A stretch of 64,000 nucleotides of DNA from Lactobacillus sp. ESL0684. Lineage in GTDB: Bacteria; Bacillota; Bacilli; Lactobacillales; Lactobacillaceae. The notes beneath the pieces were generated by a model that saw only the letters and a list, made by a program, of their open reading frames with translations, did not search any database and had not been told where the DNA came from. How positions within the stretch are numbered: the stretch's first letter is position 1; every line of letters begins with the position of its first letter. The stretch lies in NCBI RefSeq assembly GCF_029392675.1, contig NZ_CP113941.1, positions 1,166,001 to 1,230,000 of the forward strand, in the 5' to 3' direction. Positions 54,484 through 62,195 of this stretch are shown piece after piece. The translations under genes and the position numbers were made by a program.

Positions 54484-55148
54484 CTGTCTATCCTCTCATT
54501 TTCTGTAATATGAATAGTTTGATCTTTAATTTCAATTACATAGTCACACTGCTGCCAAATCTGCGGTGAATGTGTGGCAATAATTACAGTAGCATCTGGA
54601 CCAAAGTCATTTAAGAGCGAATTGAGCACTACTTCACTGTTTTCAGTATCAAGCGAACCCGTTGGTTCGTCAGCAAAAATCACATCAGGTTTCTTCAAGA
54701 TTGCTCGCGCTAAAGCAATCCGTTGCTGCTCACCACCACTCAGGGTATAAACTTTTTGCTTAAGCGATAATTTGCCTAGTCCAACTCGCTCAAGCACTGC
54801 CTGCATTGCCACTTGTGCCGACTGTTTAGTATGTTTTTGATTCGCCAAACCAATAGCCAAATTTTGCTTAACCGTTTCATTATCAATCAGGCCAAAATTC
54901 TGAAAGACAAAGCCAAAATGATTGCGATATAGTTGTTTTTGATTTTTGGCATTAACTGGTAAATCATCGAAAGTCACGCTGCCAGAACTTGGCTCCTCCA
55001 ATCCGCTCAAGATATTCAAAAAAGTTGTCTTGCCAGCACCACTCTTACCAATAATGGCATAGCTTTTGCCGGCAGAGAGCTGGCAGTTAACTTTTTCTAA
55101 GACGGGTTTTTGTTTAAATTCTTTAGTAATCGCTTCTACTTTAATCAT
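54480..55148 (-). CDS. ABC ATPase of the lactococcin-972-associated transporter
   Basis: A 222-residue ATPase: Walker A G-K-S-G-A-G-K-T-T, Q-loop F-Q-N-F-G-L, signature L-S-G-G-E-Q-Q-R, Walker B V-I-F-A-D-E-P-T-G-S-L-D, His switch A-T-H-S. It belongs to the MacB/L_ocin_972_ABC type that partners the large DUF1430 membrane protein upstream. Presumed to provide immunity or export. The ATG at 55148 is preferred over 55157. Confidence 0.92.
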   Translation of the reverse strand: MIKVEAITKEFKQKPVLEKVNCQLSAGKSYAIIGKSGAGKTTFLNILSGLEEPSSGSVTFDDLPVNAKNQKQLYRNHFGFVFQNFGLIDNETVKQNLAIGLANQKHTKQSAQVAMQAVLERVGLGKLSLKQKVYTLSGGEQQRIALARAILKKPDVIFADEPTGSLDTENSEVVLNSLLNDFGPDATVIIATHSPQIWQQCDYVIEIKDQTIHITENERIDR

Positions 55149-55157
55149 TATTTCCAC

Positions 55158-57164
55158 CTAATTTCCATGGTTAAGAGTTGTTAATAAATTTTTTTGCCCA
55201 CGCCAACAAGTAAACAAGATTACTATGGTTTCTAATAACAAAAAGACCAACATAATTGGGATATTACTTAACCCATGTCCGATTTGCAAAACAATTATCA
55301 TCACAAGCAAGTCGAGTAACAAATTCCCTAAAAGAAACATATTAATAAGTTTGAGGTTACTTCTGCCAAAGATGGCATTAACTGCCATTTTTCGCCGACA
55401 CCTTTGTAAAAAGCTGCTACTAATAAAAATCTCAATGAAAACTAATTGGATAACAGAAACTAGCACTGCAATAATTAAAACACTAAATTTTTGTTTTGTT
55501 TGCGTCTTATAATCGCTTAATTGCACTTTTTGATTAGAAATACCAACAACATTATTAGTCAAACCCAAGCGTTTAATACTCTTTCGCAAGTTAGTTAAAT
55601 CAGTGAACCTGAGTAAGCCTTGACTAGCGGTAGCTAAGTAGAAGTTATCTGATAGCAATCTATCATTAACGATAACCAATATCGGATCAACTGAAACTGT
55701 ATCTTGCATAACTGCCAAAAGTTGATAATTATAAATAATTTGTTTGCTCTTAATTGGCACGACCTTTAGCTTAATTGACCCGTGGACTGAATAATAATTA
55801 GGCAAACTACGCTGAAAATTAATAAAATCAAGTAACTGCTTTTTAAATTTTGCCAATTGAAACATACGATCTTCTGGCACTAGCAACACCACATTATTTT
55901 TAGACATTTTAGGTAAAGTATAATTAGTATTATTAGTCAGTTTAATTGAGTTCTTCTTTAAATAAGTAGAATTGACATACATTAGATTGCCATAATCAGG
56001 ATCTGTATCATTAATTTTAGGCTGTAAGTTTTGTGAATTTCGAGCAAGAATTGCCTGATTTTCGATTGCCAATCTATGAACTGCTTTGCCAACTTCATTT
56101 GTTTCTTTAACATTTGGCGCATCTGGATCTTCATTATCCCAAAAAAGACTTAAGTCATAATTAGTTTGTTGGTTATTCCATAACTTAATAGCTATTTGGT
56201 CCATTTGATAATCTTTGACTCCATTAACTAAAGCTACAGTATTCATTGTTAATAAAATCATAACTGCAATTTTCAATAAGTATCCAATTACTAATAATTG
56301 CTTAGTATTAGTTTGCCCCTTGATAGCTGCATATATATCAATTAACTTTAAGGCTAAATATGATATTAAATCCAATACCAAAAAGATAACGGATAAGCTA
56401 AAAATAATCACTATAGTATATAGCATAAACAGCCTTATTCCAGAAGCTGTCAACTGCAAAATGCTCCAGAAAAAAGCTAATCCAATTAATACTAGATCAG
56501 TTGCTCCCAGTGGTAAAAGTTCTTTTAACAAGCCATGCCTAATGATTTGCCAATTGCTATAACCATTAATCTTCATTACAGCAAAAGTTTTAAATCGATA
56601 AATCTTCTCAAGCAACATCACAATTAACAAGATACCTAATAGACTAATAAAGGCAAAAATTATCGCTTCAGAAAAACTACCAGTGACCATCATAAATAAT
56701 CGCTTAGGCGTTAAAGCAGTATCTGCAGCCATTATTTTTAAACCCAATTTTTTAAATTTACTAAATACTTTTTCTAAAGTTGCTCCACGAGCAGAAGTAT
56801 AATAATAGCCAATTACGGCTTCTAGCTGCAATGCCTGCTTATCTAGTCTTTTGGTTTGCTCATTTAGGTAAAAAGAACCAGTAGCATTCTTATCAGAATT
56901 AAACTCATAAATTGCTTTACTATTATGACCATTTAAATCATTAAAACGGGCTTTCATTAACGAAATGTTCTCATCATTTGCCAGTTTGGTCATCTGACTG
57001 AAAATTTTTCTTTTAGATTGCTTATTATCCCAAGCAACAACCATAATTGAGTTAGCGGTGTTAGGTATAGAATCAGTAGCATATGAGTTAAACAACAATG
57101 CGAAAATACCAACCATAGCAATTGTTAATGCTGCAAATAATAGCAACTTGATTTTTCTAAGCAT
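55158..57164 (-). CDS. Bacteriocin-associated integral membrane protein (DUF1430)
   Basis: A 668-residue FtsX-like permease with one N-terminal helix, an extracytoplasmic domain (about 30-165), a block of helices (about 168-330), a second large extracytoplasmic domain (about 330-555) and three C-terminal helices. It fits the bacteriocin-associated (putative immunity) membrane proteins found with lactococcin 972 genes. Its ATPase partner is nine bases downstream. Lower GC than the housekeeping genes around it. Confidence 0.87.
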   Translation of the reverse strand: MLRKIKLLLFAALTIAMVGIFALLFNSYATDSIPNTANSIMVVAWDNKQSKRKIFSQMTKLANDENISLMKARFNDLNGHNSKAIYEFNSDKNATGSFYLNEQTKRLDKQALQLEAVIGYYYTSARGATLEKVFSKFKKLGLKIMAADTALTPKRLFMMVTGSFSEAIIFAFISLLGILLIVMLLEKIYRFKTFAVMKINGYSNWQIIRHGLLKELLPLGATDLVLIGLAFFWSILQLTASGIRLFMLYTIVIIFSLSVIFLVLDLISYLALKLIDIYAAIKGQTNTKQLLVIGYLLKIAVMILLTMNTVALVNGVKDYQMDQIAIKLWNNQQTNYDLSLFWDNEDPDAPNVKETNEVGKAVHRLAIENQAILARNSQNLQPKINDTDPDYGNLMYVNSTYLKKNSIKLTNNTNYTLPKMSKNNVVLLVPEDRMFQLAKFKKQLLDFINFQRSLPNYYSVHGSIKLKVVPIKSKQIIYNYQLLAVMQDTVSVDPILVIVNDRLLSDNFYLATASQGLLRFTDLTNLRKSIKRLGLTNNVVGISNQKVQLSDYKTQTKQKFSVLIIAVLVSVIQLVFIEIFISSSFLQRCRRKMAVNAIFGRSNLKLINMFLLGNLLLDLLVMIIVLQIGHGLSNIPIMLVFLLLETIVILFTCWRGQKNLLTTLNHGN

Positions 57165-57299
57165 AATTGCCCTCTTACCAGTTAAACCTATTCTTTCTAA
57201 TGCTTCTAAATTATTTTGCTGGCATTATCATACTATATTTCTTAAAAATCGTTTACATGTTTTATATTATTTAAACTTCTTTAGCGAATGTTAATAAGT

Positions 57300-57923
57300 T
57301 TAGTTATGTGGGGCAATATCAATTAACTTACCATCTTTAATTGTAAGAGCTTGATCAATAATGTTACCAATCTCAGATTGATAATGCGAAGCGAGAATCA
57401 CCAGCTTTCCTTGATCAGCTAAATGTACTAGTTCTTCATATAAAATAGCTCTACTAGATTCATCTAAGCCATTATTAATTTCATCCATTAACAAATACTT
57501 AGCATTGCTCAATGAATACATAGAAATCAAAAGTTTTTGTTTCATACCCAATGAATATTTTTTTATTGGCAATCTAACGTAGTCATTCATTTTCCAACGA
57601 TCTATTTCCTTATCAATTTGATTATTTGAATTCCATTGTCTTTTAATAAACTTTAAATAATCCAGACCAGACAAATTGTTATCAAACCAATCTGATGTTT
57701 CAAAATAAAATACTTCTTGTTTAACTTTATCAAAGGTTTGACCTGAAAATAGAATATTGCCTTGATTTGGCTTAATTAAGCTAACAATTGCTCTTAAAAC
57801 ACTAGTCTTCCCAGAACCATTTAAGGCATGAAGCAAATAAATTCTACCAGTTTGAAAATTATAATTAGCGTTTTGTAAAATAGGCTCGCGTAACTCAATA
57901 GTAACATTATTTAATTCAATCAT
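57300..57923 (-). CDS. ABC-2 type ATPase of the bacteriocin locus
   Basis: A 207-residue short ATPase. The Walker A region reads H-A-L-N-G-S-G-K-T-S, so the first glycine of GxxGxGKT is alanine. The signature is S-L-G-M-K-Q, Walker B Y-L-L-M-D-E-I-N-N-G-L-D and the His switch A-S-H-Y. Nineteen bases downstream of its permease. Probably a second transporter module for the bacteriocin, for self-protection. Confidence 0.88.
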   Translation of the reverse strand: MIELNNVTIELREPILQNANYNFQTGRIYLLHALNGSGKTSVLRAIVSLIKPNQGNILFSGQTFDKVKQEVFYFETSDWFDNNLSGLDYLKFIKRQWNSNNQIDKEIDRWKMNDYVRLPIKKYSLGMKQKLLISMYSLSNAKYLLMDEINNGLDESSRAILYEELVHLADQGKLVILASHYQSEIGNIIDQALTIKDGKLIDIAPHN

Positions 57924-57942
57924 TTTTACCCCTTAATATAAT

Positions 57943-59091
57943 TTATTTTCGTTTTAATTTTGAACTAAGCTTCGTTTCTAGCAAATTAATTAAAATTAGT
58001 ATTACTGTCCAAATAATCAAAATAAAGATTCCCATACTAAAAGTGATTTGACTATTCCTTGTAATTGAAGCTAAATTTCCATTAACTACATGTAAAGAAA
58101 AGATATAAGTAGTGGGGAAAAATTGAGCAATTTTTTGAAATGGTACAATAATTGTTGGCAAAAAAGCACCGCCAAGAATTATTAAACTACCAATTAATAA
58201 TGAATTTACTCGTGACTTAAAAATATTTACTACTAATAAAATAAATGCAGCTAAAAATGGTAAAACCAATATTTGAAGTATTAAAGTTGGTACTAAGCGA
58301 TCAAAAAGTGGTAAATACTCTGCAGTATTAGTTTTAATATTTACGCCAAGAGTTGGATATTTTAGAGTTCCTGGTCCAAATATCACGCTGGAAACTCCGA
58401 ATACAACTATCAATACCAAGCTTAGAATAAGTATACCAATTGCAAATCCTGAAACTAACTCAGTAAATTGAATATTTTTGCTTGGCAAAAGCGATACTTT
58501 ATCGAGCTTATCAGAATATCTTTCTGAATATAAATTAGTTAAAATAAAGATCAAAACTAAGGTTAATAAAATAGGTAAGAGATTATCAAGGCAATTCAAT
58601 ATAAATAATAAACCAGTTACTGGGTATTCGTCGCTTTCTTCAGGTAAATTAGCTTTCTTCAAAGTATCAAAACGTAAAATTTCTTTTTTAATTGCTTGTT
58701 TTAATTCAGGATCTTGCTCACTATCGTGATTTAGCAATTTCTGGTTCTGTTTCTTTAATAAAGTATAAGCTTGAGACCAATTATTCGCATTAATATCCTT
58801 TATAATCGCCCGATTATCTTTTATTTCATCGGTTTCATAGCTATACTCTTCCTTTGCTAAATTATATTTTCTTGAATTACGTGGATATTTTTTCATATCT
58901 GCTTGAGCTTTTTGTTTATTCTTTTTTGCCATTGCAATATTTTCATATGTATTCCCAATTGACGAATACTGCGCAGTAACTTTACTATTTTGATATAAAA
59001 CATCAAATAAAATTACTAAGATAATCCCGATTCCAATAAAGGTAAGCGTATTTTTTATAACTTTTTTTAATTCTAAAGTAAAATATGCCAT
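57943..59091 (-). CDS. ABC-2 type permease of the bacteriocin locus
   Basis: A 382-residue permease: helix 1 at about 15-32, a lysine-rich extracytoplasmic loop (about 40-160), then five helices to the C-terminus. No close family recognised; this layout (one helix, long loop, five helices) is common among bacteriocin and lantibiotic immunity permeases. Separated from the bacteriocin gene by a terminator, so probably expressed at a lower level by read-through. Confidence 0.82.
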   Translation of the reverse strand: MAYFTLELKKVIKNTLTFIGIGIILVILFDVLYQNSKVTAQYSSIGNTYENIAMAKKNKQKAQADMKKYPRNSRKYNLAKEEYSYETDEIKDNRAIIKDINANNWSQAYTLLKKQNQKLLNHDSEQDPELKQAIKKEILRFDTLKKANLPEESDEYPVTGLLFILNCLDNLLPILLTLVLIFILTNLYSERYSDKLDKVSLLPSKNIQFTELVSGFAIGILILSLVLIVVFGVSSVIFGPGTLKYPTLGVNIKTNTAEYLPLFDRLVPTLILQILVLPFLAAFILLVVNIFKSRVNSLLIGSLIILGGAFLPTIIVPFQKIAQFFPTTYIFSLHVVNGNLASITRNSQITFSMGIFILIIWTVILILINLLETKLSSKLKRK

Positions 59092-59124
59092 TCCGTAATC
59101 CTCCGCGACTCAAGTTATTAACAT

Positions 59125-59155
59125 AAAAAAACCTGCTACTATTAGCAGGTTTTTT
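59125..59155. terminator. Intra-operon terminator after the bacteriocin gene
   Basis: AAAAAACCTGCT-ACTATT-AGCAGGTTTTTT, strong in both directions. It lies between the bacteriocin gene and the transporter genes. Confidence 0.88.
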
Positions 59156-59162
59156 ATTGGCT

Positions 59163-59489
59163 TTAATATCCGCCTTTATAATAGTTAGTATGTCTATATG
59201 CCTTGTAATTCCAACCACCACCAATTTGGGTATTTTTATAACTAGTTTGATACGATGAAGTAGGAATACTTATATAGTGATAATTATGAAAGTTTGATTC
59301 AACACCAGTAATAGTATTTCGATCAAAATTATAATATTTTACAGCACTATACTTTTTGGCCTTTCTTTCCAGAACTGCACTAGCATCTCCCTTTGTAGCA
59401 TTTTCCGAAGCAGCAAATGCTGGAACAGCAGTCATACCAATTGTAGCAACCGTTGCTAGACTAACAGCAATTTTCTTTAAGCTTTTCAT
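59163..59489 (-). CDS. Lactococcin-972-family bacteriocin precursor
   Basis: A 108-residue secreted peptide. Sec signal: K-K start, hydrophobic core, A-F-A cleavage after residue 26, leaving about 82 residues. The mature part is Tyr/Asn/Gly-rich with G-V-E-S-N-F-H-N-Y-H, Q-I-G-G-G-W-N-Y-K-A and ends Y-Y-K-G-G-Y, matching the lactococcin 972 pattern (S-N-Y-H, G-V-W-A-K). Lactococcin 972 binds lipid II and blocks septum formation. The ribosome site AGAAGGAG lies inside the 3' end of the small upstream ORF, whose stop is one base away. Confidence 0.85.
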   Translation of the reverse strand: MKSLKKIAVSLATVATIGMTAVPAFAASENATKGDASAVLERKAKKYSAVKYYNFDRNTITGVESNFHNYHYISIPTSSYQTSYKNTQIGGGWNYKAYRHTNYYKGGY

Positions 59490-59490
59490 T

Positions 59491-59568
59491 TTAATTATCT
59501 CCTTCTTCTAAATCATTATCAAAATCCTTTAAACTAAACCAAAACAAGAGTTTAAGTAATCCTTCCAT
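59491..59568 (-). CDS. Short peptide, possible Rgg-type pheromone precursor
   Basis: 25 codons: M-E-G-L-L-K-L-L-F-W-F-S-L-K-D-F-D-N-D-L-E-E-G-D-N. AGGAG sits seven bases before the ATG. Residues 4-13 are hydrophobic with an aromatic F-W-F core; the C-terminus is acidic. It is the first gene of the bacteriocin transcript and is divergent from an Rgg-like regulator, the position occupied by SHP-type pheromones in streptococci. It may instead be a leader peptide that only couples translation. No homologue is claimed. Confidence 0.6.
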   Translation of the reverse strand: MEGLLKLLFWFSLKDFDNDLEEGDN

Positions 59569-59640
59569 AATAATTCTCCTAACAAAAATAAGATATCATT
59601 TTCATGAACAAATTAAATGCATTTATTTATGTTCAACAAT

Positions 59641-59669
59641 ATAGTAACGTGTTTTTCATATTTTGTCTC
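59641..59669 (-). promoter_or_regulatory. Promoter of the peptide-bacteriocin transcript
   Basis: -10 TACTAT (59641-59646), 17-bp spacer, weak -35 GAGACA (59664-59669). The poor -35 suggests dependence on an activator. Confidence 0.6.
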
Positions 59670-59684
59670 GTGCAATTTTTGCAC
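59670..59684. promoter_or_regulatory. Palindrome abutting the -35, likely Rgg operator
   Basis: GTGCAA-TTT-TTGCAC, perfect 6-bp arms, immediately next to the -35 of the bacteriocin promoter. A related repeat TGCAAA...TTTGCA (59721-59741) lies in the regulator's own promoter. Confidence 0.65.
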
Positions 59685-59719
59685 ACCACTTATATTTTAT
59701 GCTTAAGATAATTACTACA

Positions 59720-59748
59720 TTGCAAATCAATCAACTTTGCATTACACT
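59720..59748 (+). promoter_or_regulatory. Promoter of the Rgg-like gene
   Basis: -35 TTGCAA (59720-59725), 17-bp spacer, -10 TACACT (59743-59748); overlaps the TGCAAA/TTTGCA repeat. Confidence 0.6.
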
Positions 59749-59777
59749 TAGCTCATAAGAAATAAGGGAGCAAAATT

Positions 59778-60608
59778 ATGATTATCTTGGAATTTGGAGA
59801 AACCTTTCGTAAAATACGTTTAGGACGTGGAATTAGTCAAGAAGCCCTAGCTAAAGATCTATTCAGCCGTGAAACTATTTCAAAGATTGAATCTGGTAAA
59901 ATTTATTGTCCTCGTGGCAATTATGATGTCTTACTTGAACGCTTAGGTGTTGGCGATTTAGAATTCAAATATATTCAGGCAAATTATTCATTTACTCCGA
60001 AAGAAAAAATTCTTTATCAGCTATTTGATATTAGTCTTAGTACCGAAACCGATAAGATTAAGCAACTACTAACAGATTGTTCAAAAATCGAAAATGATTC
60101 AGACATTAAGCGTATTTCCTTAATATTACAAGCGTATCTATTGATAAGTAAGGATCATGATCTTGAAAAGGCCAAAAAACTAGTTCAGCCCATTTGGTAT
60201 GATAATTTACAAAAAGCTAAACTATTTACTATTAATGACATCTGTATTCTTGACATGATTGCCTATGCCTTTGATGATACAACTAATCAGAAAATAATTA
60301 CTAGAATTCTTAATGAGATTGACGATCATTATCCCTTTCTCAAATCATTAAAATGCAACGTCTTAATCAATTCGGCCAGTTTAGACTTAGATAATCATGA
60401 TTTTGCAGCTGCCAAGACTAGCTTAACTAAGGCTGCAGCAATTGCTAAGGCTAACCATCAATATGACAAATTACTACTCTGTCAAGCAGAAATTGCGATT
60501 TGCGATCATGATATTTCGCAAGCTAATTATTACGCTGATTTGCTTGAGGAGATTGGCGCAGAACCCATTGCTCCAGCTCTAAAAATGGAAATCGAATCTT
60601 TTACGTAA
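59778..60608 (+). CDS. Rgg/GadR/MutR-like regulator (XRE HTH plus helical repeats)
   Basis: A 276-residue regulator. An XRE-type helix-turn-helix (about 8-55; G-I-S-Q-E-A-L-A, then S-R-E-T-I-S-K-I-E-S-G) is followed by about 215 residues of TPR-like helices (for example F-A-A-A-K-T-S-L-T-K-A-A-A-I-A near 205-220). Length and layout match Rgg proteins, which sense exported short peptides. GGGAG precedes the ATG. Divergent from the bacteriocin operon and its likely activator. Confidence 0.85.
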   Translation: MIILEFGETFRKIRLGRGISQEALAKDLFSRETISKIESGKIYCPRGNYDVLLERLGVGDLEFKYIQANYSFTPKEKILYQLFDISLSTETDKIKQLLTDCSKIENDSDIKRISLILQAYLLISKDHDLEKAKKLVQPIWYDNLQKAKLFTINDICILDMIAYAFDDTTNQKIITRILNEIDDHYPFLKSLKCNVLINSASLDLDNHDFAAAKTSLTKAAAIAKANHQYDKLLLCQAEIAICDHDISQANYYADLLEEIGAEPIAPALKMEIESFT

Positions 60609-60612
60609 ATAT

Positions 60613-60642
60613 TTGTACTTAATGAGATACACATGCTATAAT
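60613..60642 (+). promoter_or_regulatory. Promoter of the yefM-yoeB operon
   Basis: -35 TTGTAC (60613-60618), 18-bp spacer, -10 TATAAT (60637-60642). Confidence 0.65.
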
Positions 60643-60660
60643 TTATTTGAGGTGATATAC

Positions 60661-60951
60661 ATGCCAGCAGAGATTAGAGCTGTTAGTACAAAAGAGTTAA
60701 GACAAAATTTTAAAAAATATGCAGATGATATTACTAATTTTGGTGAAACTGTGATTGTTACGCGTCCAGAAAACAAAAATGTGGTTGTTATTTCAGAAAG
60801 TGAATATAATTCTTGGCAAGAAACCAATTATTTACTTGCTTCTCAAAAGAACCGTAATGCGCTGCAGAACTCCATTAACCAGCTTGACAAGCCTGATTCA
60901 AAAAGTCACTTATTGACGCCGACAGAATTTGAGCAGCTAGCAAATGACTAA
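60661..60951 (+). CDS. YefM/Phd-type antitoxin
   Basis: A 96-residue antitoxin: N-terminal Phd/YefM DNA-binding fold (V-S-T-K-E-L-R-Q-N-F-K-K-Y, V-I-V-T-R-P, V-V-V-I-S-E-S-E-Y) and an acidic C-terminus that binds the toxin. The ATG at 60661 follows GAGGTG; a longer frame from 60613 is not supported because it would start within the promoter. Overlaps the toxin gene by eight bases. Confidence 0.92.
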   Translation: MPAEIRAVSTKELRQNFKKYADDITNFGETVIVTRPENKNVVVISESEYNSWQETNYLLASQKNRNALQNSINQLDKPDSKSHLLTPTEFEQLAND

Positions 60952-61213
60952 GTTAAACATTCTATTTACCGAAGCTGCTTGGCAAGAATATATAGAATGG
61001 AAAAAAATCGATAAGGCGTTAGTCAAAACGATTGATCAACTGATTATGGACACAATTCGGCATCCTTTTACTGGTATTGGCAAACCAGAGCCACTACAAC
61101 ATGAACTAAGTGGATTTTGGTCAAGGAAAATTAACAGTGAACATCGAATGGTATATGGAGTTACTAAAAGCCAAATTGAAATTATTCAGTTAAAATATCA
61201 TTATCAAAAATAA
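60944..61213 (+). CDS. YoeB/Txe-type mRNA interferase toxin
   Basis: An 89-residue RelE-superfamily toxin. The C-terminal half is canonical: G-I-G-K-P-E-P-L, L-S-G-F-W-S-R-K-I-N-S-E-H-R-M-V-Y, and the final L-K-Y-H-Y with the catalytic His. Cleaves mRNA in the ribosomal A site by family knowledge. Encoded directly after its antitoxin. Confidence 0.94.
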   Translation: MTKLNILFTEAAWQEYIEWKKIDKALVKTIDQLIMDTIRHPFTGIGKPEPLQHELSGFWSRKINSEHRMVYGVTKSQIEIIQLKYHYQK

Positions 61214-61246
61214 CCAGTTATTATCAAAAGAATAACTGGTTATTTT
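61208..61246 (+). terminator. Terminator after yoeB
   Basis: AAATAACCAGTTATT / AATAACTGGTTATTT perfect stem and T run. Confidence 0.88.
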
Positions 61247-61272
61247 TTATCTAAATTGATATATTCAAACAT

Positions 61273-61677
61273 TTACTTCTGTTGCAAAATGGCATTAGTC
61301 AATAAAGCTGAGAAATTTAGCTTTTGCTTTTTAGCCTTGCGGTCAGCCCATTGCGGAATAGTCAAAGTTTTCTTGACTAGTTTATCATTATTCAAATATT
61401 TAGAAACATTGGTTTTAATCAAAGTTACAAAGGCATTTTCTGGTACCTTTACTTCATTAATGTTGGAGGGTGGGTTCACCGAATCGGCATTTTCAATATA
61501 ATCTGCCAAAGTCAGTCCTAGCGCTTCTTCAGCCATAGCAATACCATATGAAATATCGTCGGTGTTAATTCCTGTAAATGCTCCTTGAATATCCGGAAAT
61601 TCTATCAAATATCCGCCCTTAGCTTCTGGAGTAAAGACAGCAGGATAGACCAAAAATAGATCACTAGTTTTACTCAT
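61273..61677 (-). CDS. hicB: HicB-type antitoxin
   Basis: A 134-residue HicB. The N-terminal degenerate RNase H fold (Y-P-A-V-F-T, G-G-Y-L-I-E-F-P-D-I-Q-G-A-F-T-G) is followed by a DNA-binding C-terminus (L-N-F-S-A-L-L-T-N-A-I). Neutralises HicA and represses the operon. The ATG at 61677 follows AGAGGTG. Separated from hicA by 57 bases that contain a terminator-like hairpin. Confidence 0.9.
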   Translation of the reverse strand: MSKTSDLFLVYPAVFTPEAKGGYLIEFPDIQGAFTGINTDDISYGIAMAEEALGLTLADYIENADSVNPPSNINEVKVPENAFVTLIKTNVSKYLNNDKLVKKTLTIPQWADRKAKKQKLNFSALLTNAILQQK

Positions 61678-61692
61678 TTTATTCACCTCTTT

Positions 61693-61728
61693 GAAAAAAC
61701 GCAAAGTGATAATTTATCAACTTTGCGT
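61693..61728 (-). terminator. Terminator-like hairpin between hicA and hicB
   Basis: Minus-strand ACGCAAAGT-loop-ACTTTGCGT with six T, directly before the hicB ribosome site. Confidence 0.75.
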
Positions 61729-61734
61729 AACTAG

Positions 61735-61926
61735 TTAATGTCTGGTTAGCCCAGCCTCTTTAAGGATTTTACGTTCAAGTCCATTACCTAAATCTTGATT
61801 TCCATGAACAGGAATTGTGATTCTTACACCATTTTTATATAAATGATGATGTGAGCCAGCAACTCTGCGTTCAATCCAACCATTATCTAGCAACAACTTT
61901 AACATATCCTTTCCTGTAAGTGGCAT
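61735..61926 (-). CDS. hicA: HicA-type mRNA interferase toxin
   Basis: A 63-residue HicA with the dsRBD-like fold: G-W-I-E-R-R-V-A-G-S-H-H-H-L-Y containing the catalytic His, and V-P-V-H-type strand I-P-V-H-G-N. Cleaves mRNA when not bound by HicB. AGGAGG precedes the ATG. First gene of the module, toxin before antitoxin as is usual for hicAB. Confidence 0.92.
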   Translation of the reverse strand: MPLTGKDMLKLLLDNGWIERRVAGSHHHLYKNGVRITIPVHGNQDLGNGLERKILKEAGLTRH

Positions 61927-61951
61927 GTATACTTACCTCCTTACACAAGTT

Positions 61952-61980
61952 ATTATAACACGTGTAGTACGTACTTACAA
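61952..61980 (-). promoter_or_regulatory. hicAB promoter with embedded palindromes
   Basis: -35 TTGTAA (61975-61980), 17-bp spacer, -10 TATAAT (61952-61957). The spacer is filled by AGTACGTACT (61966-61975) and ACACGTGT (61958-61965), the probable HicB/HicAB operator. Confidence 0.78.
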
Positions 61981-62154
61981 CAAAATTAAATAAAGTATCT
62001 TATTGACCTCAACAAAAAAGTTTCAGCAATACTAGCCACAGAGAGCCTTTACCTATAGGTAATTTTACTAAACTAGTCAAATTATCTAAAATAATTTCTT
62101 TCAAAAGACTAGTAATTACAACTTATTAATTCATACCAAGTCCATTAGGCATAT

Positions 62155-62182
62155 AAAAAAGACCCTTTAACAGGGTCTCTTT
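62155..62182 (-). terminator. Terminator after tpiA
   Basis: AGACCCTG-TTAAA-GGGTCT hairpin and T6 on the minus strand. Confidence 0.85.
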
Positions 62183-62195
62183 CAAAATATTAAAA

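Noticed and set aside
60613-60660. Longer start for the YefM-type antitoxin
   Set aside because: It would begin on the -35 element; the internal ATG at 60661 has GAGGTG and matches the family N-terminus.
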